From: Micropterix aruncella
Taxonomy: Eukaryota; Arthropoda; Insecta; Lepidoptera; Micropterigidae
Direction of reading: 5' to 3'
Assembly (NCBI GenBank): GCA_944548615.1
Contig: OX155952.1
Span: 31,149,458 to 31,213,457 of the forward strand
Length of the DNA stretch: 64,000 bases
In this document: one piece after another, positions 44,301-54,899 of the stretch
How positions within the stretch are numbered: position 1 is the stretch's first letter
How the letters are laid out: every line of letters starts with the position of its first letter
Made by a program: the position numbers and the translations under genes
Notes under the pieces: generated by a model
What the model saw: the letters and a program-made list of their open reading frames with translations, nothing else
Databases searched by the model: none
What the model was told of the DNA's origin: nothing

Positions 44301-46278
44301 TAATCCATCGGCCCTGCAATTTATGGCAACTTACAAAAAGCTCTTGGTTCACATGGAGTTAAAAGAGAATTTCAGGGGAAACTGTGCTCCTCTGGAACAC
44401 ATAACTTTGTTAACGTGTTCGTCGTCAACTGAGCATATTAACTTGACAACGAAGGGTTATAGATCAGGATCACAAGTGGATATGGTCGACGAACAATTCA
44501 TGAGCAATTTGAAGGAGGAAGATCTGAGTTTACCTGCCGGTTTCCATTCAGTATTTTCACAACATGTTGTGGCATACGTTGCCGGGTATGTTGTTAGATA
44601 TTTACTATCTAGACTAAATTGCACTGATTGCTTGGGAGCATTAGTCGCAAACACACCTAAACAAGCTCATTTATTTATTGTGTTTAAAGACAGAAGTGGA
44701 CTTATCTATCCATCAAATGATGTAATCCGAATTTGTAATGCCGCAGAATCGGTAGTAAGGGTTAATTTTGACAAAAGTAATAAATCCGATCGCGATCCTA
44801 TAAATATGGTTACAAAAACGTTAAAATTATTCATCGGATCCGATATTTTCACGATCCTTCATGCCCATTTATTTGAGCAGGAACCGTGCAGTAATCATTT
44901 GCTTCATCTGCTAAGGGCCGTTATCCAAAAATATGTCGATATACGGATAAAATATTTAGTTTGTAAGTCAAATGTAAAACAAACCAAGAGGCAACTATAC
45001 AACAAGCTCACTCTTTTAAAAGGGCAATAACGGATACTTAAGGGTTTGGATCCTCCAAGCGGGCGATCTGAATACAGTCTAGTCGAATACTATCTGACTG
45101 CGCTTAGACCAGATTCTATGATTCTACCTACGTCTGAGGTTTTAGTTATTATTGCTCAATGGAAGCTGTAATTTTTGAGAACAGAATTGTATTTCTGTTA
45201 TCAAAATTACATCTTCCTGTACCTTTGTATTTTCCACTAAAATAAACCTTAGGCATACATCCAATCATATAAAACTACATTGCTTGTCCTATTTTATCGT
45301 GAACACTGAAGATCGAGTAGATATAATTTGTTGATTTGAATAATTTTCGACAAAAAAATAATGGCGGCCTTATAAGAGCCTTAATTAGAATATTATTTTG
45401 TAGATATTCTAAAATGTGATTAAAATAAACACGTTTAAAACATCATGAACTATTTTTTTTATTTCTTACCTTTATGGCATATTGGGGTCAAATGGTTACA
45501 AACCAATAAACATTTTTATAAATGTATATACATTTCTTATGTTTTAAAAAATAATTTTAAGCTTTTCTTTACTACACTAGATTTTTGTCGCCGCCACTGA
45601 CAGGGAGTGTTTTTATTCATCTATGAGATGGCAAAATACAGCATCGCCGCACAGCACTCATATCTTCTCTTTCCTGCGCAAGAAATTATGGGAGGCGGAG
45701 CGACGTTGGTTGACATCCTTACGAGAAGACGACGTAATTGAGCGTGTATGTCAGTAAACTGTTACAATGTCAACAATTACAATGTACAACAATTTACAAT
45801 GTCGAGTCGAGTGAGTGCTATCCGTAATCGACTAGTCGATTGGCGAGCGCGTGGTCACTCCCTATTTCTCGCATCCCATCAATATACGGTATAAACATCT
45901 ATAGCACACCTGTCTACTTTCGGCTCCAAGCGACCCGTTTGAAGCGCGCGCTAATTGTTGGAAAGGCGTAGCCTGAAATAGCACGCCATCTATTATTTTC
46001 TTCATTGAACATGTGATTTGTAGCGTAGAAGGAAATGCAATAGATAGCGCTAATAATTGAATACTAATTTCGTTGAAACTGCTTGAATTATTGGGTTTTT
46101 AGAATCAATCGATCCTTTATAATTAAAACTTAATTATCAATGTTAATATAGATATCCAAATAAATTCCTATACTTTTCGACGTCAGCACTACCAGTGCCA
46201 TCTGCGTAGTGACGGCGAGAAATATGCTGCCATTTTCTTGTATGAGATGGTGCTATCTATTACACTATAAAATCAATG
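41351..46278 (+). mobile_element. P-superfamily (THAP) transposon, 4.9 kb
   Basis: Left terminus 'cattgattttatagtgtaat' plus 'agata' is repeated inverted at the right end (46254-46278): 25 bp perfect, about 34 of 38 overall. The 7-bp word GTTACAC flanks both ends (41344-41350, 46279-46285). The termini begin CAT, as in Drosophila P element. The interior encodes a THAP zinc finger, coiled coil and P-type catalytic domain on the plus strand (41872-45030), with non-coding termini of 0.5 and 1.2 kb. Termini and target duplication are intact, while the gene has at least four lesions. Confidence 0.95.
41872..45030 (+). pseudogene. P/THAP9-like transposase, spliced, inactivated
   Basis: Exon 1 (41872-41951) gives MVKCAIDHCKNDTRKHTKHK..., with the Cys pair of a THAP finger. 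Exon 2 begins at 42541 after 'ttaccttacttttag' with FPKDK, the THAP FPKD block, then ICSVHFPDS (Cys/His ligands). A basic coiled coil follows (about 42800-42960). Catalytic blocks: LVIDEMSI (Asp at 43259), DPCHMVKLVRN (43651) and LSQDHLEIFF (44248-44259) then GGFNNNPSA. Lesions: donor GT reads AT at 41952; a TAG at 42572 replaces the conserved THAP Trp; frameshift at about 43360-43372; in-frame TAG at 43786. The C-terminal 398 codons to 45030 are open. THAP9 and P transposases cut and rejoin the element using GTP as cofactor; this copy cannot make a full protein. Confidence 0.93.
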
Positions 46279-46285
46279 GTTACAC

Positions 46286-46508
46286 GTTCAATCTGGCATC
46301 AGTTCAGTCCGCGACCTTGATCATGAACTGAGTGATGGACTAACTTGGGTTGTCGACTACAGACAAGCCCGTAAGGTGAGTGATGGACTAATAGAAATTA
46401 TCAAAATGTTTGAAATTCCATCAGTTCAGACCATAAGTCAACGCGATAAACGATCAATTTCCCGTCAGTCTGGCCAACGTGACGGACTGAACTGATGCCA
46501 GATTGAAC
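46286..46508. repeat. MITE with perfect 26-bp termini abutting the P element
   Basis: 'gttcaatctggcatcagttc' plus 'agtccg' (46286-46311) is exactly inverted at 46483-46508. The total is 223 bp with no coding content. It begins immediately after the right GTTACAC of the P element, and another GTTACAC follows 2 bp beyond its right end (46511-46517). Confidence 0.95.
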
Positions 46509-46579
46509 ATGTTACACCTGTCTTAGATGTCTTAATAACAATACTAGTTTACAATATACCAGATTTTTTTACACAATAG

Positions 46580-46740
46580 ACCCATTTATGACCCTTGTTT
46601 GTATTTAAATTCGTCGGAACAATTTGACGTATCACGTACGCTTTGCGGGTTTCGGTAAGCGGGGGTTGTCAAAAAAAAAATGGGGGGTCCCCTGTGCCCC
46701 CCCCCCCCCCCACTCCCTCCCTGGATACGTCCTTGCTCTA
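46580..46740 (-). repeat. hAT-MITE-like fragment with C/G runs
   Basis: Read on the minus strand it starts 'caaggacgtatccagggagg', followed by a G-run and 'ggggaccccccattttttt', the typical look of insect hAT MITE ends. The other terminus was not found. Confidence 0.45.
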
Positions 46741-47504
46741 ATGTCTCCAAACCATAGCGTTGCAGTCCTTCAGCGTATGACAAGCCGGAGGAAATGAACA
46801 GAAATTTAGATAAAATAGTTCATCTTAATGCTCGGCATTAGCATGAACTAATGATTTGCAAAACTGGTGAAGGATATTCGCCATTCTGTTTTAAAATGTT
46901 GGATTTGTCAAAGTTTTAACTCCGTTTATACTGTGATATGTGAATGTGACTTAAGAATTCTGAGGAAATTGCCTAAAACTCTTGCTTACGTCACTTTTTG
47001 ACATCTTCAGCGGATTTTGAATTAAAAATATTATAATCTGGAATCGTAATAATACTGCATAACTCCGTTATTATTAATGTTAAAATGGAAAACAAAGTGC
47101 TTTGAATTCTAAGAATAATGACTCTAACTTGGTTTTAAGTAATTTCTTAATATCTTTATTGGTGTACGAGTTTAATAATTACTATTTCAAAGTTATAGGT
47201 ATTATAGAAAATTAAAGTTTTCAATATCGAACCTGAAAATTGCGATTATTATAGTTGATAACTCAAACAGCGACGCATTGTTTATAGCTTTATCAAAGCG
47301 AAATTTGAGAAAGTGCATTTGATGGATTTCAAAGGACAAGAGACAGCAAAGATACAAATAATAAGAGACAATAAATAGCTGGAAATACTACATGTATATT
47401 AAAAAAGTGGCACATCTGCATTATCGCGCTCATTATATAATCATTACCTAGAACAGCGAAGTGTTGAATATCGCTTCATCAAGATATTCGGAAAAGTACA
47501 TATA
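46741..47504. other. Intronic, no gene recognised
   Basis: AT-rich and featureless. Confidence 0.4.
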
Positions 47505-48617
47505 CCATTAACTACGGCATCTTTACCATAATTTTAAAGAAAAAATCTTATAAATCGAAAACCAAACCACTTACGATTAGCCTATGATTTTTAATCGATA
47601 GATGTAGTACTTGTATGTAGCTTAATATAAAAAACACTGCGGCTTTTAATTGCAAAATAACTGAAGTAGCACCAAAACATGGTTTTGGTGTTACTTCAGT
47701 TATTGGTGCTATGGTTATTGTTATTGCAGTTATTGTTAGTTATTGCAGTTACGGTTTTGGTGCTACACCAGAAACCAACAAAATGGCAACTTTACCTATA
47801 CAGTATTTCTTCGTACAATGGAGCCACTAAATCTGAAAATGGTAGAGATGCCATTCCTCTATTAGTTCTGTAATTGTATACGTGGGTATGTAAACAAAAA
47901 TGCTATAAACTGGGCAACGCTGGCTGGTAGGTAAAGATGACTCGGATTTCAATGAAATTTTCATACTAACCTAATTTTTCACCCAGGGCTGCTACCATCA
48001 GTTCAAAAAATTTACTCTTTAATAAATTTAAAAAAAATGTCTAATGAAACAACATAAATTGCGGAACCTGGGTACTATTCATACTGTTGTGTAAGTTGTA
48101 GTTATTAGCCTATAAGTTCACCTGAAAAGCAAATAAATAAATAAACCAACATCCACATTTACGTATGCAATCGAGTAAAAAATTGTGACAACCCTGGCTA
48201 TAGGTAAAGATGCCACTGTGACAACTGTGGCAACTTTACCTGACCTCAACTATCATTATCTATGCAAATTTCTCTTAAATTGTATAGCAATGCCTATATT
48301 ACCAGCTTCCACGTCTTCTTAAGGATCTTTTATTTAATATATATCAATTCTACTTACCTCCGTCAAGTAAATCCACTAGAAAAACGAAAATTTCAACAAA
48401 ATTCTGCTGTGACAAGTGTCCCATAAGTATCAACAAACGTCAATAACTTGCAAATTGACAGTGTTACCAGCACACACAAAAAGATGTATGACCACTGGCT
48501 CATCACAAAACTACCAACGAAATACCTACTAATTGTAAATTATAATAAAACTGATTTTGATTCATACAAGTCAGTGGTAGGTAAAGTTAACAAGGAAAGG
48601 TAAAGATGCCGTGGTTG
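47505..48617. repeat. Possible 1.1-kb element bounded by CTACGGCATCTTTACC
   Basis: 'ctacggcatctttacc' at 47514-47529 is matched inverted by 'ggtaaagatgccgtgg' at 48599-48614. Related words GGTAAAGATG/CAACTTTACC recur inside (47931, 48193, 48236, 48580), and 'ctgaagtagcaccaaaac' pairs with 'gttttggtgttacttcag' (47661-47699). Boundaries and target duplication are unproven. The Leu/Val-rich ORF at 47679-47873 arises from (ttattg)n repeats and is not a gene. Confidence 0.5.
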
Positions 48618-49035
48618 ACGGTACAGAGTTTGTTTTTAAAACAGATAGTATGGGGAAATGCGAAAACATTGCAGTTAGAGAAAAATGCTAAATGGATTCA
48701 TGAGACGGACGGTGATTTTCAATCACTTTTAACTTTTAAATCACTCTTGTGTTTAAACAAATCTTTTATCACCACTTTGCCAGTTGGGTAGGCCATTGAA
48801 CACATTAAATAGAAAAAAAGAAAAGGGCAGAAACGGTATATAACATACATTGTACAAACATACCCTATATACCTAATATGCCGACGTTGAAAATTTTCTA
48901 ATTATTCAATGCAGTTTAAAAGGGTGTTAAAAATTGCATAAGTGCTGTGATAATAAAGAAACACATAAAGCAAAAATATTTAGATTAATTACACCAATGC
49001 AATGCATCTTTGTCTATTTTATTTTAGCCACTGAA
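48618..49035. other. Intronic, no gene recognised
   Basis: Nothing interpretable. Confidence 0.4.
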
Positions 49036-49640
49036 TTGTTTTTTTTTTTCAATTGAATTCTTTATTGAGAAATCACACAGTATTACAGTAATAATATTTT
49101 TAAAAATGTATGCAGATTTACAACAAATAAAACCGGTTACGGATTTCAATAAAATTACATAAATTACGTTTTAAAACTAATGTACCTTCAATTTTAGAAC
49201 AACATACGAGTCTAGTATTCAGGGTGTCTGTGTATGTGTTAGTGGGGGTGTGTTGAGTGTGTAAGTTTGGATTGTGAGCGTGTATTTATTTATAATGGCA
49301 TATGTAAAATATAATAATAATAATAATCACTAAAAAATAGCTAAAACGAATAGTCAGCTTATTGTATCGGTTAGGGTTTGATTTACGGAGTATTTATAAG
49401 TGATTATGGAATTATTAAACATATCAATACCATTTATATGGGTATTATAAAGCTCACAGCAGCGTGTGAGTACTCCATTCCTTGATGCATTAGTTTTAAA
49501 ACGCGCCAATCGAAACAGATCAAATTGGCGTGTGGTCCGCATTGGGGAGTTAATATTGATCTCGCCCACCAGGTCACAGCAATCGAATATGCCATTCATT
49601 ATTTTATAGAGGCACAGAGCATCATTCAAGTTGAATCATC
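49036..49640 (-). mobile_element. LINE 3' end, 5'-truncated
   Basis: Minus-strand frame 49629-49354 gives LCLYKIMNGIFDCCDLVGEI, then RFKTNASRNGVLTRCCELYN, the LYKxxNGxxDCxxLL ... TNxxxNxxxxRxxxLYN pattern of CR1-type ORF2 C-termini. The frame ends in a stop at 49354. About 300 bp of 3' UTR lead to 'ctcaataaagaattcaattg' and a poly-A, seen on the plus strand as the T-run at 49040-49050. Only the C-terminal 90 residues are kept. (atc)n and a duplicated 'agagcatcatt' (49615 and 49664) lie at its truncated end. Confidence 0.8.
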
Positions 49641-49675
49641 ATCATCATCATTCATTCATCATTCAGAGCATCATT

Positions 49676-50182
49676 AATTTTCCCGGTAAGTTTAAAATTT
49701 CATCAGGAATTATATTATTAAAGTGTATTTTTGTATTTGTGTTATATCTGTGTATTTCTTGTTTTATGTTTTTGCAGACATAATATTACTATTATACATT
49801 GCACATTGCATATGCCAGATTTTACTTCCATTGATAAAAAAATCATTTGTAGATATATTTTATTGTTAAATATAATTCAAATTCAATACATTGAAAACTT
49901 CACAACTCAAACACGAATAATTTTTTTTATAAAACCTGTTTTTAAAACACCTTTTTATAAAACTTTTGGGTATATCTAATCATTTAATATTATAATTGTT
50001 ATTATTAGAGTGTAATATGGGATTGAGATTCCATTGAATCATTTTATAATTAGTGCAAAATATAAACAAACTTAAGTTTACCTTAGAGTGGACGTCTCGT
50101 ACGGTCGAATTAGATTGGGTCTTGTAATTGAATATCTTCGGTAACCAAATAATTTGATGAAATAAAGAATTTGGAATTTGAA
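49676..50182 (+). mobile_element. LINE 3' UTR and tail (plus strand)
   Basis: No coding is left, but the end 'gatgaaataaagaatttgg' and 'aatttgaat' at 50157-50182 has the AATAAA plus short (gaattt)-repeat form of CR1-type LINE tails, like 54627-54656. Confidence 0.45.
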
Positions 50183-50499
50183 TCGATTGAATCGCCTTAC
50201 TGATTTTACGGAAAATCTGATTAAAATGAATAGATATATTCTAAGAGATGAGAGCCAAGTTTCGTGATTTTATGGCAAAAATATTTTACATATTCGTATT
50301 CATGGATATCTTAGAGCTATATAAATATAGAACTGTCTGACTACCGGGAGAGGTTTTGCACATACCCTACGACGATCATGATGTATATGAGGGTTGAAAT
50401 AGAGTTCGATTCTCACCCTCTAATGTACATAAAGAGGAACATTAAATATAAAATTTTTGCAATTTCTTCATATTAAATCCTTCTAAAGTATGCCTCCAT

Positions 50500-50756
50500 C
50501 AAGGGCGGTCCCAGGGGGGGGGGGTGAAGGGGGTCATGACCCCCCCCCCCCCAAATCTTAAATATATGGCTTATAATAAGCTCCTTATGCAAATACACTT
50601 GTTTCCATAAATAAATTATTGTATAATAAAGGGGAACTTTGTGTTATTTACAAACCGTTAAACCAATCTCATGGCCCATAACAGCGACCCCCCCCCCCCA
50701 AACCTTAAGCCCATAACTGTGACCCCCCCCAAAATGTAAGGCTAGGACCGCCCTTG
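50500..50756. mobile_element. hAT-like MITE, 257 bp, with 8-bp target duplication
   Basis: Termini 'caagggcggtcccag' and, inverted, 'ctaggaccgcccttg' (one mismatch). A perfect 8-bp duplication GCCTCCAT lies at 50492-50499 and 50757-50764. The interior holds C/G-runs and no coding. The 8-bp duplication and GC-rich CA(A/G)GGGCGG ends fit hAT. It ends 124 bp before a CMIP exon. Confidence 0.9.
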
Positions 50757-50880
50757 GCCTCCATAGACAGGCATGAAAACAATAATAGTAGTCAAAGAAC
50801 TACCTATGGTTTTTTTCGATAAACTACCCAAAGCTGTTTTCATGGCAATGTTTCTAAGTTTATTTATTTCTTTGTTACAG

Positions 50881-50952
50881 AAAAATATGCTACGATATCG
50901 CCAATTACTCACGAATAACAAGAGACAGGAAATTATACTGAAAGAATTAAAG
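50881..50952 (+). CDS. CMIP: CMIP homologue, exon C
   Basis: Acceptor 'tctttgttacag' and donor 'gtgagt' enclose 72 bases, phase 0 on both sides, encoding KNMLRYRQLLTNNKRQEIIL and KELK. It continues exon B without a gap: the human protein reads [20 protein letters not shown] and KEIR in the same register as remembered. This is the basic linker following the PH domain. It is separated from exon D by a 1.1-kb intron. Confidence 0.85.
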
Positions 50953-52070
50953 GTGAGTAAACACTCTTTAGTCATCAACATCCTGAGAACCTTAACTATC
51001 TTTGTAACATATGACGTACAAGAGCAGTAATAAACTGTTATCGTTATTTGCACTGCGGAAGTATTATTAGGTAGTGCTTATTCATAATAGTTCGCAATGT
51101 GATTTTTTCGACGTTATAATATAATGACGTCATTTTTATATACGAATGTTCCAGACAGGACGGCAAACGTTTTAAGAGGCATTTTTAAATGTAAACCAAT
51201 AAAACTAAGCATTTTTGAAAATGTTTTTTAAAGTGAATGTTTTTGGAAATTAGGAGATTTTTTCCTACGAAAGAATTAATCCTTAAAAGGTTTGTCGTGC
51301 TATCTCGAACCCTTTGTACTCGTATAGATCACTTATATGAAAATGTCGTACCAGCAAACAAATAAATAAACATTCGAATTGATCGGTCGCCAGGTAGTGG
51401 TCCAAGTCGACTAATTTTGATGACTTTTTACGCTATGTGTTATGTATCACCCACCACGCATGTCATAAACGTAGAATCACACATCGAAAGTGTCATTTGA
51501 GGAAGACCAACTATTTTTTAAATGAAAGGTATTTTTTGGGAGACATGACAACAGAAGGAGAAGAATAATTCGAATTATGATTTATTTGTCTATTCTGAGG
51601 TGCAACGTTAAAAATAAAAATAAGAATGTCTCGAAAAGGAGACGGCACTTGAAGAATCGTCCAGCAGATTGCTCAACACTATTCAAAGAGAAACTTTGTG
51701 TTATATTTCAAAAAGGACGAAGCGTTGTTCGGTGAGGGTATGTTATTTCTTTCCCTCGCAAGTCGCAAGTGTCCACGCGCATCGTTTAAATGAGACATCG
51801 TATAGTTTTTTCTGTTGACAATTTCTATTTCAACGGATGTATAATGATTTGTGTGTGCTGATTAATATATTAAATTGGTTTCAGTTATAATAAACGACCA
51901 GTACCTAAATGTTAATAGTTCGCACGGTGACGTTATTCACAGTTGCCATAGAAAAACAAAAAACGATGTGATACGGTCTGGTGACCAAAGAGACTGATAA
52001 CAAGCTCCAAATCAGTAATCAACTCACCAGTTACGTACATGCAACAATAACATTGTTTGTATTATTGCAG
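50953..52070. other. CMIP intron C-D, no other feature
   Basis: AT-rich, with donor GTGAGT at the left and 'gtttgtattattgcag' at the right. No transposon is recognised; this is the cleanest intron in the window. Confidence 0.6.
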
Positions 52071-52160
52071 AACATGACTGATTACGTGGCGTCTGTACCG
52101 CTTCAGGACGAAAGCGTCACGAGTATACCGCTCGACATCGTGTCTCAACTTTTGGTGCAG
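52071..52160 (+). CDS. CMIP: CMIP homologue, exon D
   Basis: Acceptor 'gtattattgcag' and donor 'gtaatt' enclose 90 bases (30 codons, phase 0 on both sides) encoding NMTDYVASVPLQDESVTSIP and LDIVSQLLVQ. It matches the human segment [20 protein letters not shown] and EIVSKLLSE as remembered. PLQDxS...PLxIVSxLL is among the best-kept stretches. The next vertebrate segment (the ENIIVAIAPLLE region) was not found before the following exon. Confidence 0.87.
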
Positions 52161-52436
52161 GTAATTTTATTATTTATTGCATTATTATTTACTTCTTTTC
52201 AGATGTTTATTTTACCGCATTTTTTTACTTTATTATCTATTTCTTGATATCATTAGTGATTTACGAGTTTAATATTACATTTTTTTAATGATACACTTAA
52301 CCTGAAAACCGCGATTATAGCCAATGTAGCTTCATCAAGACGAAATTTGATAAAGTATATGACTTCGTGTATCAAGCAGATTTTTAATCTATCAAAGTAA
52401 ACAGAATACATGATTGAAAGAAGCGAATCAGGCATT

Positions 52437-52825
52437 TTTTACACGACTGCCCAACAAAAAAGGAGTGTAACATGTTCAGGGTTCATCTATGTATGTTTTC
52501 CGTTTCTTTATTCCACCATAACTTGAACCGATTTAGAAGTGTGTCGTATTGTTAGAATCGCTATGTCATCCCGACTGTCATTGGCTACACTAGCTGTTCA
52601 AATATCAAGTAAGTAGTCCAAATGTTGAAATGTCTAAATGTCAAAAAATTTACATACATATATTGTCTTTAGTGTCAAATGGAAGGTCTGAGTACATGGA
52701 TAAATACCTAAACCACAAATATATCATTAAAAAATGTAATAAAAATAATTATAAATACAATAGTTCACTTATTGTAACGGCAGTCGAGTTTTTTATTCTT
52801 TTTAATGTATTTACTTGTTTAAAAT
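52437..52825 (+). repeat. Dispersed repeat family C, copy 4
   Basis: 'tacacgactgcccaacaaaa' and 'aaggagtgtaacatgttcag' to 'tattctttttaatgtattta'. It is collinear with 13976-14370, and the first 260 bp match the reverse complement of 28365-28640. Confidence 0.85.
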
Positions 52826-53149
52826 AATCAATTGAGTTTTAGTGCGGTGATTTAACTCTTGACAAAATAGGGGTATTCACTGAATAAAATCAACAACCGC
52901 TCCAGGCTGTTTATACGACTGATGCACCTTCGTTTTCTGGTACCTAGTGTGAAATTACGGACACGCCAATTCAAGTTTGGCAGAGAGTTACTGAAATCGA
53001 GTGCTTCTTAAATAAAATATTTTACCCAATGTCGGCAAGATCAAAGTCCCCGTTTTCCATCACGTATTTTTCTTTTTAAAATACGTAATGTCATCATTAT
53101 CATTGAGATAAGAGATGGATTTATCCGTCGTAGTGTGCTCTCTTTTTTT
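52826..53149. other. Intronic, no gene recognised
   Basis: Searched for the missing CMIP segment; none seen. Confidence 0.4.
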
Positions 53150-53660
53150 GCAAGATGCACCGGTTCACAAGCCGCATGCTGTGGGTGCACAGAAGCATAC
53201 GGAATCATAGCTTGAGGTGGAGCCTCGCTGCAAGCACTTGATCCTCTAATTAAAGCCCAAAAGTCGCTATTAAGAGTAAATACACAAAAAACCCTTCCGG
53301 TATTCTTCCGAGAGCTTGTACAATGAATCTAAAGTCCTTGACGTTCGTCAAATATACGCTAAGGTAGTCCTACTCTACTACTATAATCATGACAATTATC
53401 ATCTATATTCAACACACCATAAAGGAACACGAGTAACAACAACCAGACAGCACTTAATCCAAAAAAAGAGAACAAGTTTTGCACAAAAACACTTCTCTTA
53501 CATTGCTCCTCGACTGTTCAACAAAATGAATAGTGTTTTTCCTGCAGGATTGAAATCTAGGAATAGTCACGGCGTAAAGAAAAACCTAACTAAGTCACTT
53601 TTGACTATGGGTCGACAAGAAACGGAGACATTAATAACATATATATTAAAATAGTGCACG
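53150..53660 (+). pseudogene. LINE ORF2 C-terminus
   Basis: The frame gives TEAYGIIA, a stop where a Trp (WGG) is usual, GGASLQALDPLIKAQKSLLR, PVFFREL, then a one-base shift near 53314, and the open piece YNESKVLDVRQIYAKVVLLY ... RTSFAQKHFSYIAPRLFNKM to the stop at 53654. YGIxxWGG...LxxLxxxQKxxLRV...LF.EL is the conserved C-terminal region of CR1/Jockey-like LINEs. A tip of the same family occurs at 23636-23712. AT-rich sequence to about 53815 may be its 3' UTR. Confidence 0.8.
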
Positions 53661-53829
53661 ATTTGTGAGATATATGTATATATATAGTATTATTTTATAT
53701 TTATCTATAAAGTATATATTTATTTATATATGTATTTACCTAAATTTAATATTATTACGCTTTCTTATTCTATTTTTAACTTCTCAAATGTACCATAATA
53801 ATATACAAACATGTATTACAGCATATAAA

Positions 53830-54459
53830 ATCGAAGACTATCGCGGTTGTTTGACATTATAAATAGGATAGAAAACGAATTTACCGCGTGAAATTTGTAG
53901 GACCCGACGTTTCGGTGACGTTGCAGCCGCCGTTGTCTAGGGTAGACTAAAGAGCTGTCAGTCCGTTGTTTTGCGGGTAGGCCGCAAACCGCTGCCGCCA
54001 CTGCGTAGGTTATAACGGTGGTGGGGGGCCGGGCTCGGAGCGCGGGAATTTTTAAAATCCGTCTTGCACACAACACTCACTGTATCCTGTTTTACGTCTT
54101 TGCGTTCGGCGTTCGGCGGCGGGAACATTTTAAGAAGAGGTTTCCACGTAGAAGAGAGTTTGTAGCCGTCATCTCTATTGAAGTTCGGAGTTCTTCTTAT
54201 TTCAATGGCTTCCCGGATCATGCGAGGAAAGTAGAATTGTTCCTCGGATAGAACAATGGGATTTTGAAACTGCATCCAGTGGTTACTTCCGCTATCCAAT
54301 ATATGTTCGCAGATCGCCGATTTTTCTCGCTGAACGTTTTTAACAGCTTTGATGTGTTCTGTCAGTCGCGTGGCTATGGGCCGTTTCGTTTGTCCAACGT
54401 AGGCTAGACCGCAGCTGCATTCGACTTTATACACACCCGGGGTTTGCAGTGGTATTACA
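53830..54459 (-). pseudogene. Penelope-like element fragment with GIY-YIG nuclease domain
   Basis: The minus-strand frame (stop at 53958) contains GVYKVECSCGLAYVGQTKRP and IATRLTEH, the GIY and YIG blocks with the following Arg and His, then KSAICEHILDSGSNHWMQF, and NFNRDDGYKLSSTWKPLL near the end. This is the C-terminal GIY-YIG endonuclease of Penelope-like retroelements, which nicks target DNA to prime reverse transcription. The reverse transcriptase half is missing. The frame formally extends to 54503, but the first 15 or so codons come from an inverted copy of its own sequence (54459-54502), so the natural part starts near 54458. Confidence 0.88.
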
Positions 54460-54502
54460 CAAACGAAACGGCCCATAGCCACGCGACTGACAGAACACAT
54501 CA
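54350..54502. repeat. Perfect 44-bp inverted repeat inside the Penelope fragment
   Basis: 'tgatgtgttctgtcagtcgc' to 'ccgtttcgtttgt' (54350-54393) is exactly inverted at 54459-54502. The element's 5' end is thus folded back on itself with a 65-bp spacer, as in twin-primed or inverted retroelement insertions. Confidence 0.95.
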
Positions 54503-54503
54503 A

Positions 54504-54656
54504 TGTATTACAGCAGTTACGAAAACCACTATACCTTTTTTTTATATATTTTAAGCCTACCTTAGTACAGGCGAGGCCTAGTTAGGATGGCTTTGAATTT
54601 TAAAAATACATGTAATATTATAGATAAATAAAGAATTTTGAATTTGAATTTGAACT
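54504..54656 (+). repeat. LINE 3' tail
   Basis: 'agataaataaagaattttg' and 'aatttgaatttgaa' close a short AT-rich segment containing 'ttagtacaggcgaggcctag'. An AATAAA signal plus (gaattt)n is typical of CR1-type LINE ends. No coding. Confidence 0.55.
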
Positions 54657-54899
54657 CAGCTAGGCAGCGGCCGAACGGCGAATTCTTTAGCATTAATTGT
54701 TAAATAATTTTTGATGCATTTTTAATCGATAGCTTTAATTGAAAGATCGCATATGTGTCTACGACGTTACTTAAACGTGAAAACCTTCAATTGGCTCTCT
54801 ATTATCTCACTTCGTCTTTTTGTTAAATTGTAATTAGGCGTTGGTTTTCCTAAAAATAAATAAATAAAGTCGCAACGCGGTCGCTTTCGGTCCGTGCAG

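Noticed and set aside
47679..47873. Leu/Val-rich 64-residue ORF resembling a membrane segment
   Set aside because: Encoded by (ttattg)n-like simple repeats within a repetitive segment.
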